Positions 43,973 through 54,740 of a stretch of DNA of 64,000 nucleotides are shown here, in pieces. How positions within the stretch are numbered: position 1 is the first letter of the stretch; every line of letters begins with the position of its first letter. The stretch spans positions 2,885,782 to 2,949,781 of the forward strand of contig VYZB01000056.1 in NCBI GenBank assembly GCA_013397455.1, read 5' to 3'. The stretch is from Crotophaga sulcirostris (taxonomy: Eukaryota; Chordata; Aves; Cuculiformes; Crotophagidae). The notes below the pieces were generated by a model, which was not told where the DNA came from, did no database searches, and saw nothing but the letters and a program-made list of their open reading frames with translations. A program made the position numbers and the translations under genes.

Positions 43973-45288
43973 AATTTATTTGCCTGGGTCTGGATGTGCT
44001 GGAGCAAGCGGAGGAACTTAATGAATGATTTCTTTAGTCAAGTGAGAGCTGTTTGTTTTTATAGCCCTTATAAAAAGATGGGAAACAAACTCAATAAGCC
44101 AAGTCACACTCAATCCAGTCATATTTTTTTTTATTCCTGGCATTTTATCTCAACTCACTCTATTTTAATAAGCTATAAATCAGGGCTTATTATGATGGTG
44201 TGAACAGTGTCAATGGGCCCTCTCAGCACTCCCAGGAATGACGCTGCTCTGCCAGTACCTTTCCGCAGACGGTCTGGCCTTTCGCTGCCTGGTGGAGTTT
44301 GTTGGAGAGTCTTCCTCGCAGAAAGCTGCAAAAGCCATTTGAATTTATGATCATTTTGGAGTCTGCACAGGAAAAGTGTGTTTTTCCAGATTCTGTGAGG
44401 TAATCACAGTGCGATGACATATGTTGCAATTCCCTATATGCTGCCACATGCTATGCTGAGTATAATCTCTGAAGTGCGCTTTCTCCTCCTCGGTGATTAT
44501 TATATCCCGTTTGGACTCCGAGTGTTTTGACCATTAGTAGAATGAGGACGATTACAATTTGGCATAAGGCACTGCAGTCAGATGCCAATGTTTAGAGACA
44601 GTGGTATAAGAGAAGTCCCATAATCGGAGCTGTAGGGCTGAGTTTGCCAGAGTATCTATTGCTGGCACCAACTCCTTCTTGGCGCCGCACCTATTGTAGC
44701 TGCACTTTGGCCCACACCTTGTTTCATACTGAGCCTGCAATTAAAATACGATCAGTTGTCCGTGTCCAGCTCCTGGATAGCAGTGGTGCAGCCCAGATTC
44801 CTCTACGTGCCCAAACGGCATCCGAGGCGTCAGTGGTTTAACGCCGCCAGGGCTCACATACAAATTCAGATGAGAACTTCTCAAACTTTGATTTAGTGTC
44901 AAGGCCGCCCCGGAGCAAAATCCCTGCACTGCACCATGGCATTCCTGTCTAATCTCCCAGGAACTTTGGGACTTGGTTTCTCCAGCTCTCAGGTTCCCTT
45001 TCCCATATCCCTCGGCACTCAACATGGATTGCATTTAGCAATTACTTTTTTTTTAACTATTTCCTTGTTGAATTTGCATTGCCTTGTCCTGGTTCCCAGT
45101 AGTGATACCAAGGCACACAACAGCCTTTCAGTGCTGCTCTGTTCTTCCTGTCCGAGGAACCCCAGTTTTTGCACCCAGAGCAATTGCTGGTGCTCATGGA
45201 AAGGCTATGGGAGGCCCATGTGGTGACACTTAGGAAGGAAGGATGGATGGCACAGAGGAGACAAGGAATCTGGGATCTAGGAAATATT
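43973..45288. other. Non-coding spacer with candidate element
   Basis: No gene seen. A T tract lies at 44127-44137. The block at 44440-44910 is listed separately. Confidence 0.5.
44440..44910. promoter_or_regulatory. Candidate conserved non-coding element
   Basis: Mixed-composition block that retains many CG dinucleotides (ctcctcggtgattattatatcc, broken by context; gaggacgattacaatttgg; aaaatacgatcagttgtccg; gtttaacgccgccagg) although the region is not a CpG island. Retained CpGs in unique sequence often mark conserved elements. Open frames have no homology. Inference. Confidence 0.33.
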
Positions 45289-45484
45289 CATAGAATCACA
45301 GAATGTCCTGAATTGTAAGGGACCCACAAAGACCATCAAGTCCAGCTCCTGTCCCTGCACAGTACAACCCCAGCATTCACACCGTCCTATCGCTGGTCAC
45401 CAAGAGAAGAGCTCAGTACCTACTCCTCCTCCTCCCCTTGTGAGGAAGCTGCAGAGCACAATGAGGTCTCCCCTTCTCCAGAAC
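45289..45484 (-). mobile_element. CR1 LINE, 3' end of a third subfamily
   Basis: Reverse-strand: tcatagaatcacagaatgtc, ctgaattgtaagggaccc, caaagaccatcaagtccagc, gtccctgcacagtacaaccc, and 150 bp further caatgaggtctccccttctc. The 'cctga[ag]ttg[gt]aagggacccac' head differs from types A and B. The block between about 45380 and 45440 is diverged or replaced. Confidence 0.88.
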
Positions 45485-45829
45485 GTGGAAAAGTTTTCAG
45501 AAAACTCTGGACAAATACAGGTCTACAGCAGTGCACCAGGAACCACTTCTGTCTCCTGAACCTGTGGATGCTTCAGCTGCCCTTGTCCAAGACACTCTGT
45601 CTGTGCTGGAGATGCCGTAGAACCTCACCTGCTGTGTTTCATGGGCTTTCCCTGAAGATGTAAGGTGACTGTGTCTGCTGTGAAAAGCTTTGTTCCTGAG
45701 CAGAAATGGTGGCACCATGTCTGGAGTTGGCATGGCAGTGCAACCAGCAGTGGTGGGGAAGCTCCACAGTTGGCTGTGGGGACGAGACCTTTCGCTTTTG
45801 GGAGAAACATTATCCCAGCATCCCATTTA

Positions 45830-46150
45830 TTGCCCACACGGGCCGGCACCGGGCCTTTCACCGAGCTGATTGCTTCATGGAACTGGCTCAACAGCAAGTT
45901 TTATAATTAAAATATTATAGCTGGAAATGTTGACTATCTTCCAAATATGCCAGGAGGCTTCTGTTTGCACGGTTTGAAGCATAAGCTGGCAGTGAAGGCT
46001 GGTGCGGAGCAAAGACAAATGCGTTTGGGTTGGGCTGCGTATTGTCTCCCGCTCTAACATCTCTCTAATTCACAGAGTAATGCTGTTGCTTGCACAGCCT
46101 GTAATTTCCTTCACACCTAATTGAACTTTGTTTTAAAGTCTTTTGTCTGA
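45830..46150. promoter_or_regulatory. Candidate conserved non-coding element
   Basis: Words include gttttataattaaaatatta, gcatgaag-like gaagcataagctggc, cgtattgtctcccgctc, ctctctaattcacagag and cacctaattgaactttg. No supported exon. Inference. Confidence 0.33.
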
Positions 46151-48588
46151 CTAATGTCCAGAGAGTGCTCTAACATGGGCTCTTTGGCCTTTCTTTCTGG
46201 TTCTCAATATTTAATCAATATTTACAAAGCGAGGCTTTGGGGAAGCCACCACCGACTGCTGTGTAGAGAGGTCTGGCAGCAGGATGGACCACGGCTTGAA
46301 GAAATGGCCACTGGATGCTTGAACATGAGCACATGGCTCCGGTGCAGAGGGAGGGCAGAATGGCACTCTGAAGCCCCTTGTTCTGCTGTAACGGCTGGGA
46401 AAAGAGGACAAATCCTGCAGAAAGCGTCCCCTGACAGCCCCTGCCATGGTGGTCATGGGGCTGTGGCTTGGCTGGCACCATGGAGGTCCCCCTGGCCAAC
46501 AGCAGCCACTGGTGGTCCCATCCAGTGCCTGGTGGTGGCCGTGCTCCCACCACATGTGCCATGGGGTTGCTTGATGACTGGGTGGGTACTTTGGGTGGGG
46601 TCCCCTGTGCTGTCACCCTGTCCCTCTGCTGTGACCTGAACATCAGCTGGAAACAGAAGTGTTTGCAAGGGAACAGCCTGTCTCTTTCTTCAGGGGCTGC
46701 TTAAGACTGAACAAGGAGATAAGGAAATTATATGGCCTTAAATATCTGTGGGATCTGTGATTCTCAAGACAGCCATCAAGGCAGGGCTAACAAGGGCACT
46801 TTAAACACCGAGTCAGGCATTTCTATTGCACAGATCCTTGTCTCAGTCTTTCCCCTGGGAGAAGAGCAGCCAGCAGGTTTGTTAAAGAACATGGCTTTAT
46901 TTTTTGTTTAATTTTTCAAAGTGAAATTTTTGTTTTTCTGCTATTGCTAAGGAAACTGAACATTTTGTCCTCGCTGGCCCCTGTGCTCCAGCTTTTACTG
47001 CTGTGATGGAAAAAGCTCCACACACGTCTCGGCGTTGGAGGTCAGGGATGCTGAGAAGTGCACTCTGGAGTGCAGCTCACAGCACTGCGTGGAAACGTCA
47101 GGACAGCCCTGCAGACACCTGGAGAAACAAGAGCTCCAACGGTAAAGGGTGACATGCAAACTAGTGGTGCAAAGAAAAGGATAGGCAGAGGCAGAGGAGA
47201 GGCGGGATGCCTGAACGCAGCACAGGGAGATGCTTTGCCAGCCTGGCACATTTAGTTGCTGGCTGAGATGAGGAGGATCTGGCCACGTAAAGCAGGGATG
47301 ATGTCAGGATCTCTGCCTGGCATGTGGGGCTGTGGGATGTGGATGGACCCCACTCTCCACCCCATGGCCACGTCTGCCCACTATGGGACACACCTGTTGT
47401 GCCTCACCCCACTGCTGCTGCCCCACACCTCAGTGGTCCTGCAGACCAGGAAGCCAGGGAGGTCTCCTGTGATTGGGTCTGTTGATGTATCAGCTGATCC
47501 TCATTAACACATCCATTACTGCTCTGGATCCTAACATAGAAAACTTCAGGTCACCTGGGATAGTTCACAAGTGGTGTTTCGGAGGAAAGGAAAAAAGGGG
47601 TTTTAAAAACCCTCTCCCAAGCTGGGTCAGAGGCTACAGAGCTGCAAACTGGGCAGGGATCTTCTAAGGAGCATCTCAGATTGCAAGCAGGGATTTTTCT
47701 GAACACACAGGCTGTTAATGCGGCAGGAGAATCTCCGCAGAGCAAGAGGTGGGAGCAGACCTAGGGGAATGTCTGGGGGCAGCTCCATGCCCACTGCCCA
47801 CCCAGGCTGGGACAAGGGGGGCTTGCCAGGGCTCAGCTGCCCCAGCATCTTCAGCCACCACTGCTGGCCCTGCTGGGGCTGCCCTGCATCACCTCTCATG
47901 GAAACAGTTGTGGAAGAGGAAAGCAGCAGGTGATGTGCTGGGTCACTGGGGAGCTTGTCCTACCCATCTCCAGCACCACTGAGCACTGAGAACATCTGCC
48001 TGGCACCCTCCTGCTCACAGCAGTCCCTCTCCTCCTCGCTGTAGCCACTGTTTCAGGAGGATCCCTGTCTTGCTGTGGGTGATTTTCAGAGGGCTGAGGG
48101 GATATTTTTCTCTCTGGCAGACTCATCAATACTTTTAATTAGCTTTTTTTTTTATACCCTGCTTCCATTCCCTTCACAGATATCAGCCTCTTAACAGATC
48201 TGAGTATGTTTTGAACCACCATACTCAATGCCATTTAAATCACTTCTCAAGGGCACTGGGCCAGGGATGTGCAGTGGCAGTTTAAAAGGATTAGAGCCCT
48301 TTGTTTTTTCACAAGTGGTTCAATTTACAAAAGATCAGGGTTCAAGACCTGCACACTATAAAGTGACTTAAAGCCATGAAATCTATTTCTCACTAATTCT
48401 AGATTACTCTCTACTTAGGAGCCCAGGGTGCCAAAAATGGTGGGGTTTTTGTTAAAATGATATGAAATCCTAATGCAAGTCCTTTTTAACCACTATTGCA
48501 CAGTGTCATGCAAATTCTGGACCTATGCAAGCAATTATGTAGCAATGAACATGATAATTTCGATTAAACCAACACATGTTTCCAAAGA

Positions 48589-48600
48589 TTTTTTTTTTTT
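48589..48600. repeat. Poly(T) tract
   Basis: Run of 12 T in an AT-rich block. Confidence 0.85.
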
Positions 48601-48697
48601 ATTTAAAGCAGATAACCGTAAAACTTTGTCACTTCGCTTCTCCTCTCGGGCATTCGCACAATGCGTTAAATACCCCGCGTATCTCTTTTGTAAAGTC

Positions 48698-48857
48698 GGA
48701 GCATTAATTGCCCACTGCTCATTCAAGCAAAGCCCCCATTGAGGTAAATGGGATTTGGTCTGAATAAAGACTGCAAAATTGGCCCTCTTGTCTGTAGGCG
48801 AGAGATAGGAGACCCAGTTGTATTTTAGGGTCTCCCGCTGCAAAATTGGAGCATTAA
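48698..48857. repeat. Ancient-repeat-like module with duplicated words
   Basis: The stretch 48721-48785 (ttcaagcaaagcccccattg, aggtaaatgggatttggtct, gaataaagactgcaaaattg) strongly resembles a self-complementary amniote interspersed repeat that I recall as 'caggcaaaactcccattg...caatgggagttttgcctgagtaaggactgcag'. In addition ggagcattaa (48698-48707) and ctgcaaaattgg (48771-48782) recur fused as ctgcaaaattggagcattaa at 48838-48857. The duplications are directly visible; family membership is from memory and needs a library search. Confidence 0.5.
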
Positions 48858-49621
48858 GGAAGATGGGCTTTCTGTTCAAAAAAAAGTTTTATCTTACTCA
48901 GCATCGAACTTGTAATTTGAAATGGAGAGAACCGATGGCCCACACGATCATGAATAAAGAACAGTGGGAGAAAGTGGGTCAGGCTGGCAAGAAGGTAGGA
49001 GCTGCCCCGATTGTTTTTCTCCCAGCCATTAGCTTCACAAGAGAATCCTTTTTCTCACTGGACGACTGTACTTTATTTTTCTAAAGCAGGATCCCTCTGA
49101 CAGCCGAAAAGGAATACTGCATCTGCAAATGAATGGTGCCTGCAAAGAGACAACATGAAATTTTTAAAAAGCATGGTAATAAACGCTATTCAAAAAAACA
49201 CAATCTCTGAAAAACACGGCCTATTGAAATGACAAGCCGAAAATCATTTGCTAAGCACTGAAATGGCCCCTTTTGTCACCCCAATCCTTCTGTTGACAGT
49301 TACCTTTCAATCCTACAATTGTGCAGTAAGTACTGATTTTTATTCAATGTTCTATTCACCCTGCGTATTAATGAAAAGAAAAAAAACTTGTAAGAATAGC
49401 CTTTAATAGGCTGATAGACAAGGCTCCCCTATTCTCCTGCTAGAGCTCCTCTTATCAGCTTCTCACAGTATTGCTTGCTTGCTCAATTCTTTCCCTTTTC
49501 TAAACTTTGCTCACCCATCTGGGCTTTTTCTCAACTGAGATGGAAACATTTTTATTTCAAAAGTCTCACTGACCTTTTCTTCTCCTCAAGACACTGCGAA
49601 AGGTAAAGCATTAACCTCTGA

Positions 49622-49643
49622 CGAGCCTTTTTTTTAAGGCTCG
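49622..49643. other. Perfect 8-bp hairpin with T6 loop
   Basis: cgagcctt (49622-49629), tttttt loop, aaggctcg (49636-49643). In a vertebrate context this is not a terminator; noted as structure only. Confidence 0.6.
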
Positions 49644-49833
49644 AAGAGTCCAAGAGCAGATCTTGTCTCTGCTCATCGGGAAGGAGCACTGATGCGAAGA
49701 CTCCGGCCCCGGTTGTTCCTCTAAGCTTCAGAGCTCTCCAGGGTCAGGGATGAGAGGGCAGCAGATGGAATAACAGCAGCAATACCATCCCAGGAGAGCA
49801 GGAGTGGGGTTCATCCTTGCTTTTGCTGCCCTT

Positions 49834-49884
49834 CCCATCGGAGTCGTGTGCCCATCGGAGCCGTGTGCCCATGGGAGCCATTCT
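49834..49884 (+). repeat. 17-bp tandem repeat, three units
   Basis: cccatcggagtcgtgtg (49834-49850), cccatcggagccgtgtg (49851-49867) and cccatgggagccattct (49868-49884, more diverged). Units 1 and 2 differ at one base. A short minisatellite-like array. Confidence 0.85.
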
Positions 49885-49920
49885 CCCAGTTTGGGGTTGG
49901 CTGTTCCTGGGGCAGGAAAA

Positions 49921-50311
49921 AGCTTGTCACAACTGCTCAGTTCCACAGGTGCCATTGTCAGTGTGACCATTCCTATTCATTGGTCAGAGCAATGACTTTT
50001 ATGTAGTCGTTGCAATTACAAAGTATATAATGTAGGGAGTGCAGGCATAGGATGAGGGGTAAGGTTTTTAAGCTGAAAGAGGGGAGACTGAGATGAGATT
50101 TTAGGAAGAAATGTTTTCCTGTCAGGGTGGGGAGGCCCTGGCCAAGGTTGCCCAGAGAAGTGGTGGCTGCCCCATCCCTGGAGGTGTTCAAAGCCAGTTT
50201 GGATGGGTCTTGGAGCCCCCTGATCCAATGGGAGGTGTCGCTGCCCATGGCAGGGGTTGGAACTGGATGGGCTTTGAGGTCCTTTCCAACCCAAACTATT
50301 CCATGATTCTA
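49921..50311 (+). mobile_element. Chimeric repeat: non-CR1 5' segment joined to CR1 3' end, second copy
   Basis: 49921-50030 matches 32919-33014 closely (gcttgtcacaactgctcagt, gagcaatgacttttatgtag, gttgcaattacaaagtatat), with an extra ~15 bp near 49949-49963. From 50031 it is a type A CR1 3' end: agggagtgcaggcatagg, aagctgaaagaggggagact, gggtggggaggccctggcca, ctggaggtgttcaaagccag, gatccaatgggaggtgtcgc and the tail attccatgattct. The upstream boundary falls where similarity to 32919 stops; downstream flanks are unrelated. Confidence 0.85.
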
Positions 50312-51179
50312 AGACAATGTAAACTGGACAGTGTTATCCTTGGCTGAGAGTATCAAACAATAATTTCCCCAAAGTTCCTGAAGCAGAAACGAGCAGCTTT
50401 GCCCAAAACCTCGCAGTTATAGTTATTTCAATTAAAAATCAACTCTGTAGCAAGTGGCCCCAATCTGTGACTACAGATACATCCCCACTCACAACATAGC
50501 CAATGGTCACAGTGGTGGGGCTCAACGTGGAGCTTTGGGGGGGCTGCTTCTTGGTCCAGTTGTTGAGGGACAACAGCCTGGCTGGAGTGGGGATCCCAGC
50601 CCTCCCCTGGGCAAGGAACCCACCTCTGCACACCTGCCAGTGTGGCTTCCCATGGTGGGCTCCCAGCCTCTTCGGCAGGGCATGGGCAGCCAGAAGTCTT
50701 GGCCAGTCCCATCGTGTGGGCTGCCTCGCGTGGCCACTATAGGCTCCAGGTTGCCCCAGTCAAGCAGGGGTGCATGGGGCCCCTCAGCCCTGGGGCAGCA
50801 AGGGTGTGTGCTCCCAAGCCCCCTCCCAGCTGTGATGCATCCCTCTTGCTCTGGAGGGGAGAAGCCTCCTCCTTCTTCGCATTCCCAGCTCATGCAGTTT
50901 TTCTTTCCAGTAGAGAAATTCAGCGCATAACTATCCAGGATCGCAAAAATGTAAACAGTCTGTGTTACATGTCTTCAAATTACAGCCCCACTGCTCTACA
51001 CATGTGCAGCTAATAGAAGCCCTCTGCTAGGGGAGGTCCCAGGCCAGGCAAGCATCAACGGCTGCCCAGTGGTCTCTGCATGAGACCCCCTAGCCCCAGC
51101 GCTTTGCTAGGTCACTTTCCTGGACCCCCACCATCCCCGTGCCCTCCCGTACCCACCTGCACCTCTGCCATCACTGAGG

Positions 51180-51600
51180 ACAACCCGGAGCTGGCCAAGC
51201 CGCCCGGTGAATATTAAATAGGAGAAGTCTACTTAGAGGTTGTTTGAATAGAGGAAATTGTTTTACATTGTGATGCCATATTTCCACACCGGGGTCTCAT
51301 TTATGCAGCATATTAAAGTCAACACACTGCACATCTATCTCCATAAGGAGCCAGTCCCATTATCCCCAGTTACTTTTAAGCAGTCTTCGGCTTAGTTCTG
51401 ACGTGCCTGCCAGTGCCATATATCACAGGGAATGCAGTTCTTTAAACTGCAGTTCGTGATTGATAGTTTAACCTTTTTCTCGGAGGTTAATTTGATATAT
51501 GCTGGTGTAAACTATAAACCAAAGCTCCAGCCTGTCGGGAGGAGGTAATCTACATGGCGCTCTTTATGAGATCTCAGGTGCTGCAGTAATTACACCATCT
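51180..51600. promoter_or_regulatory. Candidate conserved non-coding element
   Basis: Sharp change from GC-rich to AT-rich unique sequence with no open frame of 60 codons between about 51015 and 51670. Words include ggtgaatattaaatagg, catttatgcagcatattaaag, gtgattgatagtttaacc and ggttaatttgatatatgc. An exact 7-bp inverted repeat tgcagtt (51433-51439) and aactgca (51445-51451) is present. One of the clearest single-element candidates; function inferred. Confidence 0.42.
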
Positions 51601-51625
51601 TCTACTCCTCCTCCTCCTCCCTCTG
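51600..51625. repeat. (CTC)n short microsatellite
   Basis: ctactcctcctcctcctccc, a trinucleotide run of about five units bounding the AT-rich block. Confidence 0.8.
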
Positions 51626-52062
51626 CTACTTCTCCCTCCTGGTGAGAGTAGGAGGAGCAGAGCAGGTTACTCACTGCCCATCAGCACCCAAAGAGGCCAA
51701 CTTTGACCTTGCTGCATCAGAAGAGGTGGATACCCAGCTTGAGGGACCACCTGAAGTTCCTGCACTTGCCAAGTCCCACAGTTGTGCTAAGATTTCTCTG
51801 GCTAAGGTGAGATTTTGATGTGGCTGAGCCCTCGCTCTGTTTCTGAGTGTGTTTCTTCCTGGAATCCTAGTGCTGTTCCTGGAAATCAAGGTGGAGGTGG
51901 TGGGGTGGTGAACGTCTGTCTCAGCACAATGCGGTCCTTTCACAGAGCTGGGAGGCATGCGGGGTCATGCTGGGCGCACAGATGCTCCTTCTCCCACCAC
52001 ACCTTTGCAAGTGTTTCTTTGGCTCCTTGCTGCTCTCATGAACCACAACCAGACACCATAGA

Positions 52063-52117
52063 CTCATAGAATGGTTTGGATTAGAAGGGACCATGAAAGT
52101 CATCTAGTCCAACCTGT
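52063..52117 (-). mobile_element. CR1 LINE, short 3' stub with fold-back end
   Basis: Reverse-strand: actcatagaatggtttggat, tagaagggaccatgaaagtc and atctagtccaacc. Immediately afterwards the sequence turns back as ggttggacaag, giving the exact inverted repeat tccaacc (52108-52114) / ggttgga (52120-52126). Confidence 0.82.
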
Positions 52118-53991
52118 GAGGTTGGACAAGAGGGTGGGTTGGCCTCGATGTCTATGCCCAAGACAAGAACCTTGCTGCTCATCCCACCCCAGTTGTCCTG
52201 TAAAGGGGGAGCTTAATACTTGCTGGAGCTTGAACCACTCCTGGTCTCTTCATTTCCTCTTTTTTATTGGTTGCTTTAGTCCATCAAGTGGAAAGCAGAG
52301 GGTTTGGAGGGATGTGCTGCCTTCCAATTGCTCTTTTGTGGCATCTTTTCAATAGAGCCTATGGCAGGGAGAAGGGGAGTGATTGGGGTTGCACGTGTGA
52401 CATCGAAGGGTGCTGCACCTCTGCAGGCAGCTGTGACCTGCCTGAGCCACCCCCAAGGCCAGGACATGTCCTGAAGCAGCACTGACTTCTGGGCAGAGGT
52501 ATTGGCTGTGGGTGTCAGGGTGGAGGACATTTGCCTCTTCAAGCCCAGAGGAGGAACATTTAGGAGATGGCAGGCTTCCCTTGGAGCTGTGAGAATCCCA
52601 TGGGATTCACAGACCGGGGGAAGGAGGTGGCCTGACCAGGAGGGGTCAAGGGACAGCTGCAACTTGTGGGGATATGAGAGGGCCCTCATTCCAGGCAGAG
52701 TGCCAGAATTTATATTTGCAATTTTTCATACAGCTGGCTTGCCTGCAGCAACTTTAGCAATGAAAGTGGAGGATACCTCCGGTCCCAGAGCAGCCCACAC
52801 CACAGAGCCTCATGCTGTGGCCAGTTAATATCAGAGATTCACAGATACCAGCTCTTCCCAGGCACTCTTTCCTCCAACTGGGTTCTCTGTACAGATATAG
52901 CTTAGGATTGGGAAGCCACCCAGCTCTCCTCTTGCAGAGACACCGGAGCAAGAACTTCCACCACCTTTGGCCCCGAGAGTCCCTGGCCCCCTGCCTTTGC
53001 TAACAGGAGCCAGGAAACTCTTTGCTGCTGCCAAGCTGGAGTGAGGTTTAGTGGCAGCAGGGTCTGCAGAGGGTTTGCCATCAACCTCGAGCCCTCCCTC
53101 TGGATGGTCTCTGTGCTTCTTGTGTGTGGCACAGCTATAACCTGGTAACACTCTTTAGGAACAGCTGCAGTTCATGCATCTTTTTGGCCTCTGTCCCCAG
53201 AGGGTCATTATTTCAGTAGGAAATAACTATTTCTGCTCAAGATCAATAAGATTTTGTGGAGGAAAAGGAAGAATTTTAAAGGTTTGGTTTAATTTAATCT
53301 ATTTCTTTGCAGGACACTCCCTTTGGTAACAATAGGAATTCGATTCCTGCCAGAGCAGACTCCTTAATTAGACCCCACAAAATGAACAGTAACATGTCTC
53401 TGGGCTGAAATTCTCCCTTTCTGGAGCTTGCAGAAAGGAGGGAGTTTCTAACTCATAATTGCATCTGAATGCAAATGGCTGTGCCAATGTGAATATATTA
53501 AAAGCAGCAGTGTCAGCAATCACTGTGAAAAAAAATACATACAAATGAGGCACTAGCTTATTGCTCCATTTGGATGCTGTGAAATGGCACCTTATTGTGT
53601 TATTATAAGATTTCTTGCTTAGTTAACAGAAAATGCTTACAATTAAGTCTGAACTCATTTAGTGCTCAGACTAATTCACATTAGAAGAAGGATGTGACCT
53701 CAGCTCCAGATCCCTTTTCTATGGCTCGTGCTCTGCGTGGAGGTGGCGCATCTCGTGGTGGAGGGGTTAGGGAGGAGCCGTGTTGCGTCCCCTCTTCTGG
53801 CAGTGAGGGAAATGCAGCACATGGTCATAGGGACATGGGTTGCATGGGTTCTTGCACAAAGTGCTGACTGTCCCTTGAGAAAACTCAGCTCCTGCCCCCA
53901 GATATCTGGAGAGCTGCTGAGCAGTCCTGCCCCTTTCTGCTGCTGGCTCCATGAGTCACCGAGCAACAACCTGGGATGGACATCACAATAA
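52118..53991. other. Non-coding spacer with AT-rich block
   Basis: No gene seen. 53200-53660 is listed separately. Other parts are GC-rich with unsupported frames. Confidence 0.5.
53200..53660. promoter_or_regulatory. Candidate conserved non-coding element
   Basis: AT-rich block with ggtttaatttaatctatttc, actccttaattagacccc, gcatctgaatgcaaatggc, gtgaatatattaaaagcag and gcttagttaacag. No exon evidence. Inference from composition and motif density. Confidence 0.35.
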
Positions 53992-54195
53992 CCACAGAAT
54001 CATTAAGATTGGAAAAGACCTCCGAGATCATCCAGTCAACCATCAGCCCAACACCACCGTGCCTACTAAACCATGTCCTGAAGTGCCACGTCTACACATT
54101 TTTTGAAGCCCTCTGGGGAAGATGACTCCACCACTGTCCTAGGCAGCCTGGTCCAGTGCTTCACCACTCTTTCAGTGAAGAAATTTTTCCTAAAA
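53992..54195 (-). mobile_element. CR1 LINE, 3' end (type B)
   Basis: Reverse-strand: acagaatcattaagattgg, aaaagacctccgagatcatc, acaccaccgtgcctactaaa, ccatgtcctgaagtgccacg, gatgactccaccactgtcct, ggcagcctggtccagtgctt, tttcagtgaagaaatttttc. Only one degraded tail unit. About 200 bp. Confidence 0.94.
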
Positions 54196-54429
54196 AAGGA
54201 CGTTGTGAATGTCTAGTGTTCAGAAAAAAACATGTGCTACTTACTGGATATACAAAATTAGTGAAAACCATTGAGTTTAATCCTCTTGCATCTCTGCCCT
54301 TTTTTATGACGTTGTGAAATATCATCCCTGGTACCCTGTGAGAAGGCTGTGAGATAAATGAAGATATGTGTGTGTGTATATCAAGTACTGTGATGATGTG
54401 CCTTGTGAAAAAGCCTCCCTGGCGCATCA

Positions 54430-54740
54430 AATAAACACTCTGTCTTCCAAGCATGTTTTTAAACATGGTAAGTCTGGCAGGGGCCGTGTACTGAAGAATG
54501 AGAATAAGATAAATATTGAAAAGGAGTTGCACTGCAGAAAGTTCAGCATGCATCTCACAGTTAGGAGCTCTGTCTTAGCGCATCTGAGCAAAACAATCAG
54601 AACTGAGATTGCGATAGACATCTTAATTTTAGCATTTCCTAACTCTGAGCGCTTGGCTTTGAAGCTATAGCATTATTTAACGATACAACTTCTGTGGGAT
54701 TTTAATTATGCTGCATTTTGTGCATTCCAAAGGGACAGAA
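54430..54740. promoter_or_regulatory. Candidate conserved non-coding element
   Basis: AT-rich unique sequence with retained CpGs (ggggccgtgtactgaag, gtcttagcgcatctgag, gattgcgatagacatc, atttaacgatacaac). Two opposed open frames (54368-54670 plus, 54161-54553 minus) overlap it but neither has homology. Inference. Confidence 0.33.

Larger units (their letters stand above)
48120..49420. promoter_or_regulatory. Extended AT-rich block, candidate conserved element cluster
   Basis: About 1.3 kb, mostly unique AT-rich DNA with retained CpGs (tttcgattaaaccaac, aaccgtaaaactttgtcac, cgcacaatgcgttaaatacc, gccgaaaatcatttgc). It encloses the repeat-like module at 48698-48857. No exon is supported. With 30225-31260 it is the strongest enhancer-cluster candidate, by inference. 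Confidence 0.4.
45485..49920. other. Non-coding stretch, no gene or CR1 seen
   Basis: GC-rich at 46150-48100, AT-rich at 45830-46150 and 48120-49640. A short 17-bp tandem repeat and a perfect hairpin are listed separately. Frames such as 46154-46639 plus have no homology. Confidence 0.5.
50312..52062. other. Non-coding spacer with candidate element
   Basis: 50400-51180 is GC-rich with frames up to 158 codons and no homology. 51180-51600 is listed separately and ends in a pyrimidine-rich simple tract. Confidence 0.5.

Noticed and set aside
49622..49643. Hairpin followed by T-rich sequence, resembling a bacterial terminator
   Set aside because: The window is vertebrate; the T run is the loop, not a tail, so terminator function does not apply.
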